Shown: positions 1 to 6,891, counted from the first letter of the stretch. The stretch is DNA of 11,658 bases from Oscillospiraceae bacterium (GCA_028706415.1 JAQWBK010000046.1:1-11658), one strand, 5' to 3'. The notes: a model not told the origin generated them from the sequence alone. Made by a program: numbers and translations.

Positions 1-201
1 AATGTAATGATGGCAAAGCGAAGAATCGGATTAACCGAGCTTTCGGATAAAGTCGGTATTTCTCTTGCCAATCTTTCAATTTTAAAAAACAACAAAGCCC
101 GGGCAGTCCGCTTTTCAACCCTTGATGCCGTCTGCAAGGCGTTAAAATGCCAACCCGGGGATATTCTTGAATATATCGAGGATGAGCAGGAAACCGAATA
201 A
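1..201 (+). CDS. Small XRE/Cro-CI-type HTH transcriptional regulator, 5'-truncated by the window edge
   Basis: The visible part is a single helix-turn-helix domain with little else. The sequence around LSDKVGISLANLSILKN is a typical recognition-helix region, followed by RFSTLDAVCKALKCQPGDIL, the signature of the small YozG-like XRE regulators (COG3655). An ATG at base 7 gives 64 residues, but the frame is open to base 1 and reads Asn-Val before Met-Met-Ala-Lys. Members of this family usually begin with a short segment ending in VNLDVMMAKR, so I infer that about 6-8 residues lie left of the window and that base 7 is not the start. From general knowledge, these regulators often sit directly downstream of a DUF2975 membrane protein gene, which could lie just outside. 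The protein probably binds DNA as a dimer. Nothing ties it to the uxa genes, which start 115 bases downstream. Confidence 0.85.
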   Translation, partial: NVMMAKRRIGLTELSDKVGISLANLSILKNNKARAVRFSTLDAVCKALKCQPGDILEYIEDEQETE

Positions 202-251
202 TGTGATATCCATTGCTATGCTTTGGATAAATATTACTGTTTGAGGCACAA

Positions 252-284
252 TATAATCACCATTTGGTACCTGTCCGATATAAT
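252..284 (+). promoter_or_regulatory. Possible promoter region for uxaBAC (two TATAAT hexamers)
   Basis: The gap between the XRE gene and uxaB contains two exact TATAAT hexamers, at 252-257 and 279-284. The second would start transcription near base 291, shortly before the AAAGGAAAAG ribosome binding region at 299-308. I find no convincing -35 hexamer at 16-18 bases upstream of either one. It is therefore either an activator-dependent promoter or a chance match in AT-rich DNA. No clear operator palindrome was seen. Confidence 0.3.
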
Positions 285-316
285 GTTTTTTATCATTGAA
301 AGGAAAAGTTGAATAG

Positions 317-1615
317 ATGAAATTGATTAGCCGGATTTCGTCAAAACCCGTCCGTCCGGAAAGGGTCATACAGTTTGGAGAGGGCGGATTTTTACGCGGA
401 TTTTTCGACTGGATGTTGCAAAAATTATGCGATGGTGGCCAATATAATGGAAGCGTTGTGGTGGTTCAGCCCATAGAAAAGGGCATGATTGATGTCCTAA
501 ATCAGCAAAATGGTTTGTACACTCATATTATTCGCGGGGTTGAGGGGGTGGAATCGGGTATAATCGATGTCATCTCCCGCTGTATTAGTCCCTATCAGGA
601 TTATCAGGAATATCTTGCCCTTGCCGATAACCCTAACTTCCGTGTTATCGTGTCCAACACAACAGAAGCGGGAATTGAATACCGTCCGAATGATAAACCT
701 ACCGACTCCCCTCCAAAGGCTTTTCCCGCCAAGCTGACAGCCTTACTTTATCGCCGCTATCAAAACGGCCTGAACGGCTTTATTATTTTACCCTGCGAGC
801 TTATTGAACGAAACGGCGATAAGCTAAAGGAAATCGTGCTCCAATATGCAGCTGACTGGCAGCTGGGCACGGATTTTTCCGAGTGGATTAACAACCAAAA
901 TCATTTTTGCAACACCCTTGTGGACCGAATTGTAACCGGCTACCCTAAGGATGAAAAGCTTAATCTGGGCTATATTGACAACATGGTGAACACCTCGGAA
1001 TACTTTCACCTTTGGGTAATCGAAGGAGACAAGCAGCTTGCAAGCGAGCTGCCCTTTGACAGGGCGGGGCTTAATGTGATATATACCAATAACCTTGAAC
1101 CATATCGCACTCGAAAGGTGCGTATTCTCAATGGCGCACACACCGCCATGGTGCCGTATGCCCTGCTCAGTGGGCTGGATACAGTGAAATCCTGTATGGA
1201 TAACCCCCGGATGTCGGAATTTGTTAGAAAGTGCATCTATAATGAAATTATCCCCACCCTCGACCTGCCTTACGACCAACTAGACGAATATGCGGGAAGT
1301 GTGCTGGTCAGGTTTTCAAATCCATATATAAACCACTATCTGTCCTCCATCTCCCTCAATTCGGTTAGCAAATTCAAGGTTAGGGTACTGCCCTCCATTC
1401 TCGAATATATTAGTAGAACCCAAAAAATACCTCAGAATCTGATAATGTCGTTTGGTAAACTTATTAAATTTTATAAAATCGGTCAACCAAACGATTCCCC
1501 CGATATTATGAACTTTATGAAAACCGCTTCGGTTGCACAAATACTTGCCAATACCACCCTGTGGGATCAGGATCTTACCTTTATTAAAGAGGAGGTTGCC
1601 CGATATGCAGATTGA
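317..1615 (+). CDS. uxaB: Tagaturonate reductase (altronate oxidoreductase), mannitol dehydrogenase family
   Basis: This cytoplasmic NADH-dependent enzyme (EC 1.1.1.58) interconverts D-tagaturonate and D-altronate in the galacturonate pathway. The 432-residue protein has the N-terminal nucleotide-binding motif GEGGFLRGF (residues 21-29). It also has the family catalytic block KVRILNGAHT, where K267, N272 and H275 match in spacing the Lys-Asn-His set of polyol-specific long-chain dehydrogenases. N199, in FCNTLVDRIV, fits the other conserved Asn. SKFKVRVLPS (351-360) is the usual C-terminal-domain landmark. The family is typically near 480 residues. The difference appears to be a short segment after KLIKFYK (about residue 381 onward), where relatives carry an extra loop. 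The end, LWDQDL, still looks like a normal C-terminus. Start at 317 follows AGGAAAAG about 12 bases upstream. It is the first gene of the uxaBAC operon and overlaps uxaA by 11 bases. Confidence 0.92.
   Translation: MKLISRISSKPVRPERVIQFGEGGFLRGFFDWMLQKLCDGGQYNGSVVVVQPIEKGMIDVLNQQNGLYTHIIRGVEGVESGIIDVISRCISPYQDYQEYLALADNPNFRVIVSNTTEAGIEYRPNDKPTDSPPKAFPAKLTALLYRRYQNGLNGFIILPCELIERNGDKLKEIVLQYAADWQLGTDFSEWINNQNHFCNTLVDRIVTGYPKDEKLNLGYIDNMVNTSEYFHLWVIEGDKQLASELPFDRAGLNVIYTNNLEPYRTRKVRILNGAHTAMVPYALLSGLDTVKSCMDNPRMSEFVRKCIYNEIIPTLDLPYDQLDEYAGSVLVRFSNPYINHYLSSISLNSVSKFKVRVLPSILEYISRTQKIPQNLIMSFGKLIKFYKIGQPNDSPDIMNFMKTASVAQILANTTLWDQDLTFIKEEVARYAD
1586..1595 (+). promoter_or_regulatory. Ribosome binding site of uxaA inside the end of uxaB
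   Basis: AAAGAGGAGG lies inside the uxaB coding region, with GGAGG ending 9 bases before the ATG at 1605. It decides the uxaA start: an in-frame ATG at 1533 is also available, but it has no comparable site and would add 24 residues with no counterpart in the family. Confidence 0.85.
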
Positions 1616-2984
1616 CCCGCGTGATAATGTTGAGGTCGATCTCGAAACCGGTCATAAAGTTGCCCTAAAAGATATACCGGAAGGCGAAAATGTTATAAAG
1701 TACGGCTTTCCCATAGGTCACGCAACAAAGAGTATTTCAAAAGGGGAAGCCGTTCATAGCCACAACCTGAAAACCAATCTTACAAATGCGGTTGAATATA
1801 CCTATTCACCATTCCATTCAGCCTCCCCTGCCTGTGACGGCGACAGGAGCTTTATGGGTTATGTCCGTGAGGACGGCAGTGTGGGAATCAGAAACGATAT
1901 CTGGATAATCAACACGGTGGGCTGTGTAAACAAGATCGCACAGAGGCTGGCGCAGACCACCGGAGCAGAGAGCTTCCCCCACCCTTTCGGCTGTTCCCAG
2001 CTTGGGGACGATATGCACAACACCCAAAAAATATTAAAAGGCATGGTGAACCACCCCAATGCAGGCGGAATACTGGTGCTGGGGCTGGGTTGTGAAAACA
2101 ACCACATGGAAGAATTTTGCCGTGTTCTGGGGGAGGTTAATCCCGACAGGGTGAAGTTCCTCAATTCACAGGATTCCCGTGATGAGCTGGCTGAGGGTGC
2201 AAAATTAATCGAGGAGCTTGGCAAATATGCCGACACCTTCAAGCGCACCCCAGTTCCGATTTCTAAGCTTCGAGTTGGGCTTAAATGCGGCGGTAGCGAC
2301 GGATTCAGCGGGATTACCGCCAATCCCCTGGTGGGGCGGTTTTCGGACCGGCTTATAGCCTGCGGCGGCAGTTCTGTTTTAACCGAGGTGCCCGAAATGT
2401 TTGGCGCCGAAACCTTGCTTATGGAACGCTGCCAAAGCCGCGAGGTTTTTGACAAAACCGTTGATTTAATCAATAATTTTAAAGAATACTTTCAACGCCA
2501 CGGTCAGGTTATTTATGAAAACCCCTCTCCGGGCAACAAAGCCGGCGGCATTACCACCCTTGAGGAAAAGTCGCTGGGCTGCGTGCAAAAGGGGGGCAGG
2601 TCGGCTGTGGTCGATGTGCTTGACATCGGAGATACCATAACCAAGAACGGCCTCAACCTTCTTAACGGGCCGGGCAATGATATTGTGGCAATTACAAACC
2701 TAATGTCAGCCGGGGCTCATCTTATACTGTTTACCACTGGAAGGGGTACCCCTGTGGGGGCGCCTGTCCCCACCGTTAAGATATCCTCCAACAATCGGCT
2801 ATTTGAAAACAAACCCGGCTGGATGGATTTTAATGCCGGAATGCTATTAAATAATAAAAATATGGACGAGATTGCCGAGCAGCTTTTTGATTATGTTATC
2901 CGGGTGGCAAACGGCGAGCAAACAAAAAACGAAATTAACGGGTATAAGGAGATTTCAATTTTTAAGGATGGAATAATATTATAA
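1605..2984 (+). CDS. uxaA: Altronate dehydratase (UxaA/GarD family)
   Basis: This cytoplasmic iron-dependent lyase (EC 4.2.1.7) dehydrates D-altronate to 2-keto-3-deoxy-D-gluconate. The 459-residue protein has an N-terminal SAF domain (about residues 1-65) with GHAT and HSH clusters, then the large UxaA/GarD catalytic domain. Landmarks are GYVREDGSVGIRN (85-97), HPFGCSQLGDD (126-136), GLGCENN (160-166) and GLKCGGSDGFSGITANP (225-241), with Cys 130, 163, 228 and 253 in conserved-looking positions. Fused SAF plus catalytic domains match full-length UxaA rather than the split forms. I chose the ATG at 1605 because of the strong GGAGG at 1591-1595 and because MQIDPRDNV resembles the usual UxaA N-terminus. 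The 11-base overlap with uxaB suggests translational coupling. uxaC follows after 22 bases. Confidence 0.93.
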   Translation: MQIDPRDNVEVDLETGHKVALKDIPEGENVIKYGFPIGHATKSISKGEAVHSHNLKTNLTNAVEYTYSPFHSASPACDGDRSFMGYVREDGSVGIRNDIWIINTVGCVNKIAQRLAQTTGAESFPHPFGCSQLGDDMHNTQKILKGMVNHPNAGGILVLGLGCENNHMEEFCRVLGEVNPDRVKFLNSQDSRDELAEGAKLIEELGKYADTFKRTPVPISKLRVGLKCGGSDGFSGITANPLVGRFSDRLIACGGSSVLTEVPEMFGAETLLMERCQSREVFDKTVDLINNFKEYFQRHGQVIYENPSPGNKAGGITTLEEKSLGCVQKGGRSAVVDVLDIGDTITKNGLNLLNGPGNDIVAITNLMSAGAHLILFTTGRGTPVGAPVPTVKISSNNRLFENKPGWMDFNAGMLLNNKNMDEIAEQLFDYVIRVANGEQTKNEINGYKEISIFKDGIIL

Positions 2985-3006
2985 ATTCTCGAAAGGGTGG
3001 ATATTA

Positions 3007-4380
3007 ATGAGCTTTATAAATGATGATTTTATGCTCCACAGCAAAGCTGCAAAGCGGCTTTTTCACGATTATGCAGAGGAAATGCCGATAATCGATTATC
3101 ACTGTCACCTTAATCCCAAGCTAATAGCAGAAGATTACCGGTTTAGCAACCTTACCGAGCTGCTTTTGGGAGGGGATCATTATAAATGGCGGGCAATGCG
3201 GGCAATCGGTATTGATGAGTATTATATAACCGGAAATGCCGATGATCTGGAAAAGTTCAAAAAATGGGCTGAAGCGCTGCCGCTTTTTATCGGCAATCCG
3301 CTTTATCACTGGACGCATTTGGAGCTAAAACGGTACTTTGATATTGACCAAACTCTTTCGGCCGATACCGCGCAGGATATATGGGATACCTGCAACAAAA
3401 TGCTTGCTCAGCCCGGCTTTTCGGCGCGTGCCCTTATCACCCGCTCAAATGTCGAAACGGTCTGCTCAACCGATGACCCTGCCGATGATTTGCAGTACCA
3501 TTCAAAGCTCAAGCAGGACGGTTACAAGGCAAATGTGCTACCTACATTCCGCCCTGACAAGGCGTTGGAAATTGGCAAAGAAACATTTTTGCCCTATATA
3601 AGTGGGCAGAATATAACCTCCTTTGAGGGTCTGCAATCATGGCTTAGAGCGCGTATAGACTTCTTCCATCAAAACGGCTGCCGTCTTTCCGACCACGGGC
3701 TGGAAGGGGTCCCATACGCGGTTGGGGATGCAAAAGCCGTGTTTGATAAGGGACTGTCGGGCGTTACCCCTGATGCTGCAGAACAGGATATTTTCAAAAC
3801 AGCCATGCTGCAATTCTGTGGGCGGGAATATGCCACACGGGGATGGACAATGCAGATACATCTCGGCGCACTCCGCAGCAACAATACCCCCATGCTGCAA
3901 AAGCTGGGGCCTGATACCGGATTTGATTCAATAAACGATTTGAACATTGCCGCCCCCCTATCAAGGCTTCTGGATAGCCTTGAAACCCAAAACAGTCTGC
4001 CCAAAACAATATTATATACCCTCAATCCAAAAGACAATTATGTTCTGGCTTCCATGGCGGGGAACTTCCAAAAATCACCCATAAAGGGTAAGATACAATT
4101 TGGCTCGGGCTGGTGGTTTAACGACCAAAAGGACGGTATGCTGGCCCAGATGAAAACCCTTGCCAATCTTGGAGTATTAAGTACCTTTGTGGGGATGCTG
4201 ACCGATTCACGCAGCTTTGTATCCTATCCGCGGCATGAATATTTCCGCCGCATACTGTGCAATCTTATCGGCGGTTGGGTGGAGTTGGGCGAATATCCTG
4301 ACGACCATGTTACGCTGGAGAAGATTATAAAAGGTATTTGTTATAACAATGCCAAGGAATATTTCGGATTTGGTGAATAG
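3007..4380 (+). CDS. uxaC: Glucuronate/galacturonate isomerase
   Basis: This enzyme (EC 5.3.1.12) isomerises D-galacturonate to D-tagaturonate and D-glucuronate to D-fructuronate, the first step of the pathway. The 457-residue protein has the amidohydrolase-like metal motif HCH at residues 32-34 in IIDYHCHLNP. Family blocks also include FIGNPLYHWTHLEL, the central QIHLGALRSNN, and the C-terminal FGSGWWFNDQKDGM and MLTDSRSFVSYPRHEYFRR. Length is close to the family norm of about 465. Start at 3007 follows AAAGGGTGG with good spacing. The gene is last of the three uxa genes. The DNA after its stop is not an immediate terminator but a repeat element, so the mature 3' end of the mRNA is probably displaced. 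No paired uxuA/uxuB is present, so the local operon by itself completes only the galacturonate branch. Confidence 0.95.
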   Translation: MSFINDDFMLHSKAAKRLFHDYAEEMPIIDYHCHLNPKLIAEDYRFSNLTELLLGGDHYKWRAMRAIGIDEYYITGNADDLEKFKKWAEALPLFIGNPLYHWTHLELKRYFDIDQTLSADTAQDIWDTCNKMLAQPGFSARALITRSNVETVCSTDDPADDLQYHSKLKQDGYKANVLPTFRPDKALEIGKETFLPYISGQNITSFEGLQSWLRARIDFFHQNGCRLSDHGLEGVPYAVGDAKAVFDKGLSGVTPDAAEQDIFKTAMLQFCGREYATRGWTMQIHLGALRSNNTPMLQKLGPDTGFDSINDLNIAAPLSRLLDSLETQNSLPKTILYTLNPKDNYVLASMAGNFQKSPIKGKIQFGSGWWFNDQKDGMLAQMKTLANLGVLSTFVGMLTDSRSFVSYPRHEYFRRILCNLIGGWVELGEYPDDHVTLEKIIKGICYNNAKEYFGFGE

Positions 4381-4387
4381 TAAATAT

Positions 4388-4659
4388 TAATACTAATCCT
4401 TGATTAAAAACGTTCTAATACTACTCTCAAATAAAGGATCGATAAAATTGTCGCTCAAGACGCGTTCTTCTTTAAAGAACGAATCGCTCCATTTTATCGG
4501 CTTTTATTATTGAGATTAGTATTATATTTGCGGGGATGTTTTTTGTGTGTTAAGGCAGACGACGCAGGCGGGCTGGTGCACGGCAAGGAGGATAACGCAG
4601 ACAGACGAAAAACAATCCGCAAAGACAGGATGATATTAATTAGGGATTAGTATAAATTA
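4388..4659 (+). repeat. Left copy of a ~165-bp inverted repeat element, interrupted by a foldback insertion
   Basis: The segment begins 7 bases after the uxaC stop with TAATACTAATCC and ends with GGATTAGTATAAATTA, so its own ends are imperfect inverted repeats (15 of 17 over TACTAATCCTTGATTAA). Removing bases 4416-4524 with one TA kept leaves about 165 bases. These align end to end with the reverse complement of 4740-4905. From GGATG at 4534 to 4659 is 126 bases, the same length as the matching part of the right copy, with stretches such as GGATGTTTTT, GCGGGCTG and CCGCAAAGA shared. There is no coding capacity. A TAA triplet directly flanks both TACTAATCC ends and could be a target duplication. 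It looks like a non-autonomous mobile (MITE-like) or interspersed repeat. By-eye identity of the two copies is only moderate. Confidence 0.75.
4416..4524. repeat. 109-bp foldback (MITE-like) element nested in the left repeat
   Basis: The outer arms TAATACTACTCTCAA (4416-4430) and TTGAGATTAGTATTA (4510-4524) are inverted repeats matching at 14 of 15 positions. Inside them CGATAAAAT (4440-4448) pairs with ATTTTATCG (4491-4499). At the centre CGTTCTT (4463-4469) pairs with AAGAACG (4475-4481) around a 5-base loop. The whole can fold into one long hairpin. The corresponding place in the right copy has no such insert, which argues for a later insertion. The element starts and ends in TA, compatible with a TA target duplication. 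There is no open reading frame. Confidence 0.75.
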
Positions 4660-4688
4660 TGAGGCGGGCTTTTCCGCCTCATTTTCTG
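4659..4688 (+). terminator. Rho-independent terminator, probably of the uxaBAC operon
   Basis: ATGAGGCGG (4659-4667) and CCGCCTCAT (4674-4682) form a perfect 9-bp stem with a GCTTTT loop, followed by TTTCTGTT. It is the only good terminator in the 574-base gap and lies about 280 bases after the uxaC stop, directly past the left repeat copy. It may therefore be the original uxa terminator, pushed away by the insertion. A second, weaker hairpin (AGCTTT/AAAGCT, 4694-4708) follows without a T run. Confidence 0.75.
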
Positions 4689-4739
4689 TTCCTAGCTTTG
4701 TAAAAGCTGCTTGTTCCATTTCCCCCGCCATGGTAATAT

Positions 4740-4905
4740 TAATTTATACTGATCTCAAGTAAAAATCAAGACATCTTTGCGGTCTGTTTTCCGCCATACA
4801 GCGTTGTTGTCGTCGGCGGGCGTCAGCCCGCTCTCCTCCTCCGCCTTGCATGACGAAAAACATCCTCTCAAATTTTGTCTCACCTTTTACTTGAGAACAG
4901 TATTA
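4740..4905 (-). repeat. Right copy of the ~165-bp element, inverted relative to the left copy
   Basis: The ends are TAATTTATACTGATCTCAAG (4740-4759) and ACTTGAGAACAGTATTA (4889-4905), which are inverted repeats of each other. The outer end also matches the termini of the nested foldback. Read on the minus strand, the 166 bases align along their length with 4388-4659 minus its insert. It contains a small perfect hairpin, GCGGGC-gtca-GCCCGC (4816-4831). TTA directly flanks both TACT ends, a possible 3-bp target duplication. The element ends about 50 bases before the kinase start, so it could affect that gene's promoter. No coding capacity was seen. Confidence 0.75.
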
Positions 4906-4954
4906 CTCCGATACTTGGTTTAAAGATTTTGAAACTGTATAAAAGGAGGGTGAC

Positions 4955-6043
4955 ATGGATATGTGGCCTATATTAGATAAATTACTGCTACTGCTGGGCG
5001 GCTTTTTGCTGGTAATTATCCAGCGGATATCGGTTTATTCGGTTATCACACTTCTGGTGGGGGTGAGCGTCAGTGCACTCAGCGATGTTTTTAACCAGCG
5101 CAAATTCTCCCTTGCGGCAGGCATATCCTACGCTGTTCTCTGCTTTTTTCATCCTGAATTCAATGTATTTCTTCCCTTGGTTTTTTATCATGTGTTTATG
5201 TACAATGTTTATCCTTTATATGCCGTGGCGATTATTCCACTAATAACGGCAAGGGGGGCATTTACCCAAGCCGCCCCCCAAACAGGCATAATATTTTTTA
5301 TGCTTATTGCCTCGTTCATGCTTTGCCGTCACAGCATGACAAACAGGAATCTAAAAGCAGAACTTATGCGGCAACGGGACAGCGGGCAAGAAACGGCTCT
5401 GCTGCTTGAAAGCAGAAACAAGGATTTGATAGAAAAGCAGGATGTAGAAATTCATTTGGCGACACTTGCCGAGAGAAACCGTATTGCAAGGGAGATACAT
5501 GACAATGTCGGTCACATGCTCTCCCGCTCAATATTACAGCTCGGCGCGCTAAAGGCGGTAAATATGGAGCCCACGACCGGCGACGGGCTGAATGTTTTAC
5601 ATAACACATTATCCGATGCAATGGATAGTATCCGGCGGAGCGTACACAATCTTTATGATGAATCGATAGACTTAAATGCCCAAGTTCTCAATATAATAAG
5701 AAAATTCACATACTGTCCTGTCAAGCTGGATTACGATATAGAAAGCTCGATGGGACGGAGCCTCAAATATACATTTCTTTCTATAATACGGGAAGCTCTT
5801 TCAAACATAGCAAGGCATTCGGATGCCACCCAGGTTAACATATTATTAAAAGAGCATCCCGGGTTTTTTCAGTTGATAATCCAAGATAACGGGCAGGGCT
5901 GTAAAAGCAGCGACAGCCCCAACGGAATAGGCCTTCAAAACATGCATGACAGAATAGCGGTGTTTGACGGCAACATGAATATCGACAAAAAAAACGGCTA
6001 TAAGCTGTTTATATCCATACCGAAGGGGGAGAAAACGAAATGA
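4955..6043 (+). CDS. Membrane sensor histidine kinase, NarL/DegS-type (HisKA_3 + HATPase_c)
   Basis: This is the probable sensor of a two-component system; its signal is unknown. Residues 1-125 are strongly hydrophobic, with about five membrane segments (near 8-22, 27-44, 52-66, 70-96 and 110-124) and no sizeable extracellular domain. A charged, probably coiled-coil linker spans 128-172. The dimerisation and phosphoacceptor segment AERNRIAREIHDNVGHMLS puts the phosphorylated His at 182. The ATPase domain shows an N box in REALSNIARHSDA (N284), DNGQG (311-315) and GIGLQNMHDRI (324-334). Its 362 residues suit the class. Start at 4955 follows AAGGAGG (4943-4949). The stop overlaps the response regulator start by 4 bases (ATGA), which indicates co-translation and a cognate pair. 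The membrane-embedded sensor part suggests a signal within or at the membrane, but this is inference. Confidence 0.92.
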   Translation: MDMWPILDKLLLLLGGFLLVIIQRISVYSVITLLVGVSVSALSDVFNQRKFSLAAGISYAVLCFFHPEFNVFLPLVFYHVFMYNVYPLYAVAIIPLITARGAFTQAAPQTGIIFFMLIASFMLCRHSMTNRNLKAELMRQRDSGQETALLLESRNKDLIEKQDVEIHLATLAERNRIAREIHDNVGHMLSRSILQLGALKAVNMEPTTGDGLNVLHNTLSDAMDSIRRSVHNLYDESIDLNAQVLNIIRKFTYCPVKLDYDIESSMGRSLKYTFLSIIREALSNIARHSDATQVNILLKEHPGFFQLIIQDNGQGCKSSDSPNGIGLQNMHDRIAVFDGNMNIDKKNGYKLFISIPKGEKTK

Positions 6044-6663
6044 ATGTATTAATTGCGGATGATGATCGTTTGGTATGCGAATCTTTGAAAATAATCCTTC
6101 AGACAGACGACGAGATTGAAATAGTGGGTACCGGCTACAGCGGACAAGAGGCCATCCGGCTTTTTGCCTGCCTTAAGCCGGATGTTCTGCTGATGGATAT
6201 TCGAATGGAGGGAATGACCGGACTGGAGGCGGGTGAGAATATTCTTTCGGCAACCCCCGATGCTCGAATACTGTTTTTGACCACCTTTGCAGACGACGAA
6301 TACATAATCAAGGCACTTCGTATGGGGGCAAAGGGGTATTTGTTAAAGCAGAAATTTGATAATATCGCCCCCGCCTTAAAGGCGGTGCATTCCGGTCAAA
6401 GCGTTTTTGGCGGTGAGATTGTCACCAAGCTCCCCAAGCTGCTGCAAAACTCCCAACCGTTTGAATATGAGCAGTATGGAATAAACAGTAAGGAACAGGA
6501 AATAATTGAACTTGTGGCAAAAGGCATGAATAATCAGGAAATTGCCGAGACCTTATATCTAAGCGAGGGGACTGTTAGAAATTATCTAAGTGTTATTCTC
6601 GATAAGCTGGAGCTGCGTGACCGCACACAATTAGCTGTGTTTTATTATAACAAAAAACCCTGA
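6040..6663 (+). CDS. NarL/FixJ-family response regulator (REC + LuxR-type HTH)
   Basis: This is the DNA-binding partner of the upstream kinase. Residues 1-120 form a receiver domain with the acidic pocket D7-D8-D9, phosphoacceptor D53 in VLLMDIRM, the switch Thr at 81-82 in FLTTF, and K103 in GYLLKQ. Residues 148-200 are a LuxR-type HTH: NSKEQEIIELVAKGMNNQEI, then LYLSEGTVRNYLSVILDKL. All phosphorylation residues are intact and the 207-residue length is normal. The ATG at 6040 overlaps the kinase stop. Targets cannot be read from the sequence. The neighbouring glgB upstream region, with its 11-bp-periodic palindrome, is a reasonable candidate, as is the pair's own promoter. The LuxR/NarL fold commonly binds inverted sites. 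Confidence 0.94.
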   Translation: MNVLIADDDRLVCESLKIILQTDDEIEIVGTGYSGQEAIRLFACLKPDVLLMDIRMEGMTGLEAGENILSATPDARILFLTTFADDEYIIKALRMGAKGYLLKQKFDNIAPALKAVHSGQSVFGGEIVTKLPKLLQNSQPFEYEQYGINSKEQEIIELVAKGMNNQEIAETLYLSEGTVRNYLSVILDKLELRDRTQLAVFYYNKKP

Positions 6664-6710
6664 TCATATTCATTACCGAATTTGAGCGTGATTTCAATAA
6701 GAGGCATACA

Positions 6711-6767
6711 TAAGCAATTCATAAGCAATTCGTAAGCAATGCGTACGCATTGCTTACGAATTGCTTA
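6711..6767. repeat. Perfect 46-bp palindrome made of 11-bp units
   Basis: Bases 6722-6744 and 6745-6767 are exact reverse complements, centred on GCGTACGC. The left side is built of TAAGCAATTC-like units starting at 6711, 6722 and 6733, exactly 11 bases apart. The right side carries two inverted units ending at 6756 and 6767. The first unit (6711-6720) is outside the perfect palindrome, and its would-be partner at 6768-6778 is not conserved. There is no T run on either side, so a simple terminator is unlikely. The helical-turn spacing suggests a cooperative protein binding site. A cruciform-forming repeat or a transcript-end hairpin of the response regulator mRNA remain alternatives. Confidence 0.9.
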
Positions 6768-6862
6768 GCATGTTGGTTAAAATTATTATGCATATTTTAT
6801 GCAATATTAATATATTTATATAGGCTGACAGATAAACATTTTAAGAAATTTAACAAAAATGC

Positions 6863-6891
6863 TTGAAAATACGCTGTTAAATTGTTACAAT
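6863..6891 (+). promoter_or_regulatory. Housekeeping sigma-type promoter of the glg operon, extended -10
   Basis: TTGAAA (6863-6868) and TACAAT (6886-6891) are separated by 17 bases, and TGT precedes the -10 as an extended -10 element. Transcription would start near base 6898, giving a leader of about 23 bases that holds the glgB ribosome binding site (AAAAGGGGTGA, 6904-6914). The preceding 6781-6862 is AT-rich and may act as an UP-like stretch. The palindrome lies about 100-150 bases upstream of the -35. Confidence 0.75.

Noticed and set aside
7..9. ATG at base 7 as the start of the XRE regulator
   Set aside because: The frame is open to base 1 and reads Asn-Val before the double Met, matching the usual internal sequence of this family, so the real start lies outside the window.
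206..230. Weak TATCCA/TGGATA hairpin after the XRE gene as a terminator
   Set aside because: The stem is 6 bp with an 11-base loop and no following T run.
1533..1604. A 24-residue N-terminal extension of UxaA starting at 1533
   Set aside because: It has no ribosome binding site, overlaps uxaB by 83 bases, and adds residues unlike UxaA; the ATG at 1605 has GGAGG at proper distance.
824..2473. Long minus-strand open frames opposite uxaB and uxaA
   Set aside because: They lie wholly opposite well-supported genes, have no ribosome binding sites or recognisable domains, and are shadows of the coding strand.
4915..4943. Promoter TTGGTT-N17-TATAAA in front of the kinase gene
   Set aside because: Transcription would start near 4950, after the AAGGAGG ribosome binding site, so the mRNA would lack it. 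No better promoter was found.
4381..4954. CRISPR array or small RNA gene in the repeat-rich gap
   Set aside because: The repeats are inverted, long and unequally spaced, with no regular direct repeat/spacer pattern and no known RNA family motif that I can recognise.
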